Shown here in pieces: positions 61,197-64,000 of a DNA stretch of 64,000 nt. The notes under the pieces were generated by a model, which searched no databases, was not told the origin of the DNA, and saw nothing but the letters and a program-made list of their open reading frames with translations. The translations under genes were made by a program, and so were the position numbers. The stretch's first letter is position 1. Each line of letters opens with the position of its first letter. Location: contig NZ_LT629758.1 of the NCBI RefSeq assembly GCF_900104725.1, positions 10,590,082-10,654,081 on the forward strand, read 5' to 3'. The stretch comes from Actinoplanes derwentensis (lineage in GTDB: Bacteria; Actinomycetota; Actinomycetes; Mycobacteriales; Micromonosporaceae).

Positions 61197-62288
61197 ATGG
61201 CGACACCTGACCATGTGCCGGGGCCCGAGCCGGCACCCGAATCACCCGCGTTCGCACTTCGGCCGAGACCCGGCAAGGAGCGCGGCAGCGTCATGCGTGA
61301 CGTGGGCCAAACTGGCCGGCGTCTCGCACCAGACCGTGTCGCGAGTGATCAACGAGCATCCGCACGTCCGCGCCGAGACCCGGGAACGAGTGCTCGCCGC
61401 GATGCGCTCGCTCAACTACCGGCGCAACCTGGCCGCGCGCACCCTCGCCACCCGCAAATCGCACACCCTCGGGATCGTCGGGTTCGAGACCACCCTCTTC
61501 GGGCCCGAGTCGATGCTCTACGGCATCGAGAGCGCCGCCCGCGCCGCCGGCTACCTGGTCAGCGTCGCCACCGTCCGGGACCTGTCACACCGGCCCGTCC
61601 TGGAAGCCGTCGACCGGCTCGTCCAGCACGGCGTCGACGGCATCATCGCCATCGCACCCAAACACGCGGTCACCACGGCGCTCACCCACGCGCCCGCCGG
61701 CATGCCCTGCGTCGCCGTCGGCGGAGACGGACAAGCCGGCTTCCCGACGGTACGGGTGGACAACGCCGCCGGAGCCCGCCTGGCCACCCCGGCACCTGCT
61801 CGACCTCGGCCACGCCACCGTGCACCACGTCGCCGGACCCCTCGACTGGCCCGAGGCACAGTCCAGGGTCGACGGCTGGCGCGAGACCCTCTACGCGGCC
61901 GGCGCCGTCGTCCCGGCCGTCACCACCGGATGGTGGGACGCCGAAGCGGGGTACGACCAGGGCCGCCGTCTCGCCGCCGACCCGGCCGTGACCGCCGTCT
62001 TCTGCGCCAACGACCGGATCGCGCTGGGGGTCCTCCTCGCCATGCACGAATCCGGCCGCCGGGTGCCCCGGCGACGTCAGCGTCACCGGCTTCGACGACA
62101 TGCCCGACTCCGGCTACTTCCTGCCCCCGCTCACCACCGTCCACCAGGACTTCGCCGAACTGGGGCGGCGCGCCCTGTCCCTGCTGCTGCGCCACATGGC
62201 CGCCCCCGACGGCGACGACCCGCCGGAGGACGTGGTGGTCGCACCCCGCGTCGTGGCCCGGGCCAGCGCCGGCCCACCACACACCTGA
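61197..62288 (+). pseudogene. Frameshifted copy of the LacI-family regulator
   Basis: Mirror of 53497-54584. It keeps the G run that is short in the left arm (LATRKSHTLGIVGFETTLFG reads through here) but has its own extra bases near 61303, 61790 and 62068. Combining the two arms gives one complete regulator frame, which argues that neither break is biological. Confidence 0.85.
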
Positions 62289-62437
62289 CCAGCGGGTCTC
62301 CCCCGACATCCGACCTGGTCTTCACCCAGACGCCCGCCCCGGACCGGTGCCAGCACCCCGGTCCGGGGCGGTGCCAATCTCGGCTCGCTCCGGTGACCGA
62401 GGGTTGCGCCCGGCGGCACGCCGCTACAGTGCGAGGG

Positions 62438-62890
62438 GTGCTCACCGATGAGACGCCGTTTCCGGAGACGCCCACCAGCACGGGTGTGAGCGCCTGGTTC
62501 CGGCGCCGGGCCCCACGGCTCGCCGGCACCCTGCACATCCGCGACGCCGCCGGTCACGAGATCATCGTGCCGCTGCGCGGACGGGACACCCTGCTGACCG
62601 CGGCCGGCAGCGGACTGCCCGGTTACGGGGAGGCCTGGGCGGTGCACCTCGGCACCTCCCGAACCGGTCTGCTGATCGTTTACGGCCCGACCGGCGCGGT
62701 GGCCGACCGGCGCTCCGGCATCTGCCCCGCCGGGCGGACCATCACCCTGGGCGGCGCCGACTTCACCTGGCTGCTGCCACCGCCGAACGTTCCCGGCCAC
62801 CTGCGCGTCCCGGCGCAGCGCACCGCAAACACCCGCGCCGACTACGGCCGCTTCCGCAACATGGTCCGGAGCGTCACCCAGAGCCGGTAG
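62438..62890 (+). CDS. Copy of the hypothetical protein between araD and lacI
   Basis: Mirror of 52895-53347, intact, same ~150-residue product and the same TACAGT box (62425-62430) 7 nt before the GTG. It is part of the inverted duplicate. Confidence 0.55.
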   Translation: MLTDETPFPETPTSTGVSAWFRRRAPRLAGTLHIRDAAGHEIIVPLRGRDTLLTAAGSGLPGYGEAWAVHLGTSRTGLLIVYGPTGAVADRRSGICPAGRTITLGGADFTWLLPPPNVPGHLRVPAQRTANTRADYGRFRNMVRSVTQSR

Positions 62891-63003
62891 CGTCGAGGCA
62901 GGAGACCTGTTGTCGCTAACACTCGGGTGTTTCGGCCCTGTATCGTGACGACCCGGCTCCGCTAGGGTGAGCGCTAACATCCGCCGGTCGAGGAGAAGAC
63001 GAC

Positions 63004-63711
63004 GTGACTTACGGTTCGCCGGCCCTGCGCCGGGCCGTGCTGCTGGCCAATCAGAGGATTCCGCTGGCCAAGCTCGCTCAGCTCACCTGGGGAAACGTCA
63101 GCGGCATCGACCGGGAGGCCGGGCTGTACGTGATCAAGCCCTCCGGTGTCGCCTACGACGACCTGACCGAGGACGACCTGGTGCCCGTCGACCTCGCCAC
63201 CGGCAAGGTCCTCGACGGTGACCTGCGGCCGTCGGTCGACAGCGAGAGCCACCGCGCGTTCTACCTGGCGTGGCCGTCGATCGGCGGGGTCACCCACACC
63301 CACTCGACGAACGCGGTCGCCTTCGCCCAGGCCGACCTGGACATCCCGGTCCTCGGCACCACACACGCCGACACGTTCGACGGCCCGGTCCCGGTGACCC
63401 GCGGGCTCACGCCCGAGGAGTGCGCCACCGACTACGAGCTGAACACCGGCCGGGTCATCGTCCGAACGCATCGGTGACGACGAGGCCGCCCCGGGATGCC
63501 GGCCGCCCTGGTCGCCAACCACGGGCCGTTCACCTGGGGCGCCACCCCGATGAAGTCGGTCGAGAACGGCATCATCCTGGAGGCCGTCGCCGAGATGGCC
63601 ATCAAGACGCTGGCCCTCAACCCGGCCGCCACCACCCCGCAGCACCTGCAGGAGCGCCACTTCAAGCGCAAACACGGGCCGGGTGCCTACTACGGCAACC
63701 CGCCGAAGTAG
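63004..63711 (+). pseudogene. araD: Frameshifted copy of araD
   Basis: Mirror of 52074-52781. The frame is identical up to NTGRVIV and then broken near 63463 by an extra C (GTCATCGTCCGAAC against GTCATCGTCGAAC), with a further difference near 63490. The C-terminal part VANHGPFTWG continues in another frame to 63711. Confidence 0.85.
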
Positions 63712-63845
63712 GCACCCCACGACCGGCGGATGCGGCCACCCCTTGGACCGCATCCGCCGGTCGCCAGACCGACGTGCGGCGCTCACCGCACTGGCTCCGC
63801 CGTGCCTGCTCCCTCGCCGGCCGCACCGGTGACCCGGCGCTCGGT

Positions 63846-64000
63846 TCATCCCAGCTCAGCCACGCTCGCGACCACCTGTTCGCGGAGAGCCGGCGGTAAC
63901 GGGGCGAACCCGGCGTTCGCGCGGCCTCCTGGCCGGCCTCGCTCGCGGCGTAACCGAGGAAGCTGCGGGCCACCCCGGAGACGGAGCCCCGGCACACCAC
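63846..64000 (-). pseudogene. Copy of the PstS-like lipoprotein 3' end (runs off the window)
   Basis: Mirror of the last ~155 bases of the gene at 50895-51938. A missing base near 63921 shifts the frame (GQEAARTPG instead of GQEAAANAG). The rest of the copy would lie beyond the window. Confidence 0.75.

Larger units (their letters stand above)
57932..64000 (-). repeat. Right arm of the ~6-kb inverted duplication
   Basis: Reverse complement of 51783-57840, 11 bp longer because of scattered indels. Examples against the left arm: an extra T near 58946, a missing G near 59190, an extra T near 59588, an extra G near 61303 and extra C residues near 61790 and 62068. It runs to the window end. Genes within it are annotated below as copies and should not be read as independent paralogs. 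Confidence 0.95.

Noticed and set aside
57932..64000. Second arabinose locus as true paralogs
   Set aside because: Sequence is the exact mirror of the left arm, differing mostly by homopolymer indels; paralogs would carry substitutions.
1..64000. tRNA, rRNA, CRISPR array, prophage or transposase genes
   Set aside because: Looked for on both strands; none recognised.

Overview
The window is very GC-rich, with strong G/C preference at third codon positions, many GTG starts and long antisense shadow frames. The content (PutA, AraD and arabinose-type transport, Tat and lipoprotein signals, a ricin-type CAZyme, a soluble chemotaxis protein, a GlnX-like membrane protein, an orphan MinD-like ATPase) fits a filamentous actinomycete, most likely Micromonosporaceae (Actinoplanes-like). 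That placement is inferred from gene types, not from a marker gene. I see no rRNA, tRNA, CRISPR array, phage or transposase gene.

Layout. 1-3.6 kb: a NicO-type metal permease (cut by the window edge), a TPR protein and a DUF4331 protein. 3.6-15.8 kb: RecD2 helicase, an acetylxylan-esterase-type hydrolase, a polytopic membrane protein, YggT, an aldo/keto reductase, two uncertain small ORFs, an aldehyde dehydrogenase, a Leu/Val dehydrogenase divergent from an Lrp regulator, a truncated HAD remnant and a mycothiol-dependent-isomerase-like protein. 15.9-25.3 kb: cis-prenyltransferase, MBL hydrolase, PutA divergent from a LysR regulator, a secreted alpha/beta hydrolase, and a Nudix enzyme divergent from a DeoR regulator. 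25.6-33 kb: secreted or membrane enzymes (Tat-exported PAP2 phosphatase, EEP phosphodiesterase, PrsW protease, PLP decarboxylase, GH43 arabinanase). 33-40.3 kb: MinD-like ATPase, an ABC-2 efflux operon with its TetR, an MCP-PilZ protein, a small ORF, an F420-type reductase, and a TetR/MDR pair sharing a large operator.

40.4-49.4 kb holds the most interesting locus: a HIRAN-domain protein with a long disordered tail, followed on the same strand by a ~2250-residue DUF4011 / SF1 helicase / Vsr-like nuclease / DUF3320 protein. It looks like a DNA-processing or anti-phage module. Next comes a GlnX-like membrane sensor with a PstS-like lipoprotein and no ABC transporter genes. From 52 kb an L-arabinose locus follows: araD, a LacI-family regulator and a YtfQRT/AraFGH-type sugar ABC operon. 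A shared 14-bp operator motif also lies before the GH43 arabinanase 20 kb away, suggesting one regulon.

The last 12 kb needs caution. Positions 57,932-64,000 are a reverse-complement copy of 51,783-57,840, folded about a 91-bp spacer inside the permease gene. The arms differ mostly by single-base indels in homopolymers, so many right-arm genes look frameshifted. A fold-back or assembly artefact is more likely than a real duplication, and the right-arm genes should not be counted as paralogs.

Across the window, about ten genes start 6-7 nt after a TANNNT box (often TAGCGT or TACCGT), the pattern of leaderless transcription. I used it to choose several starts.
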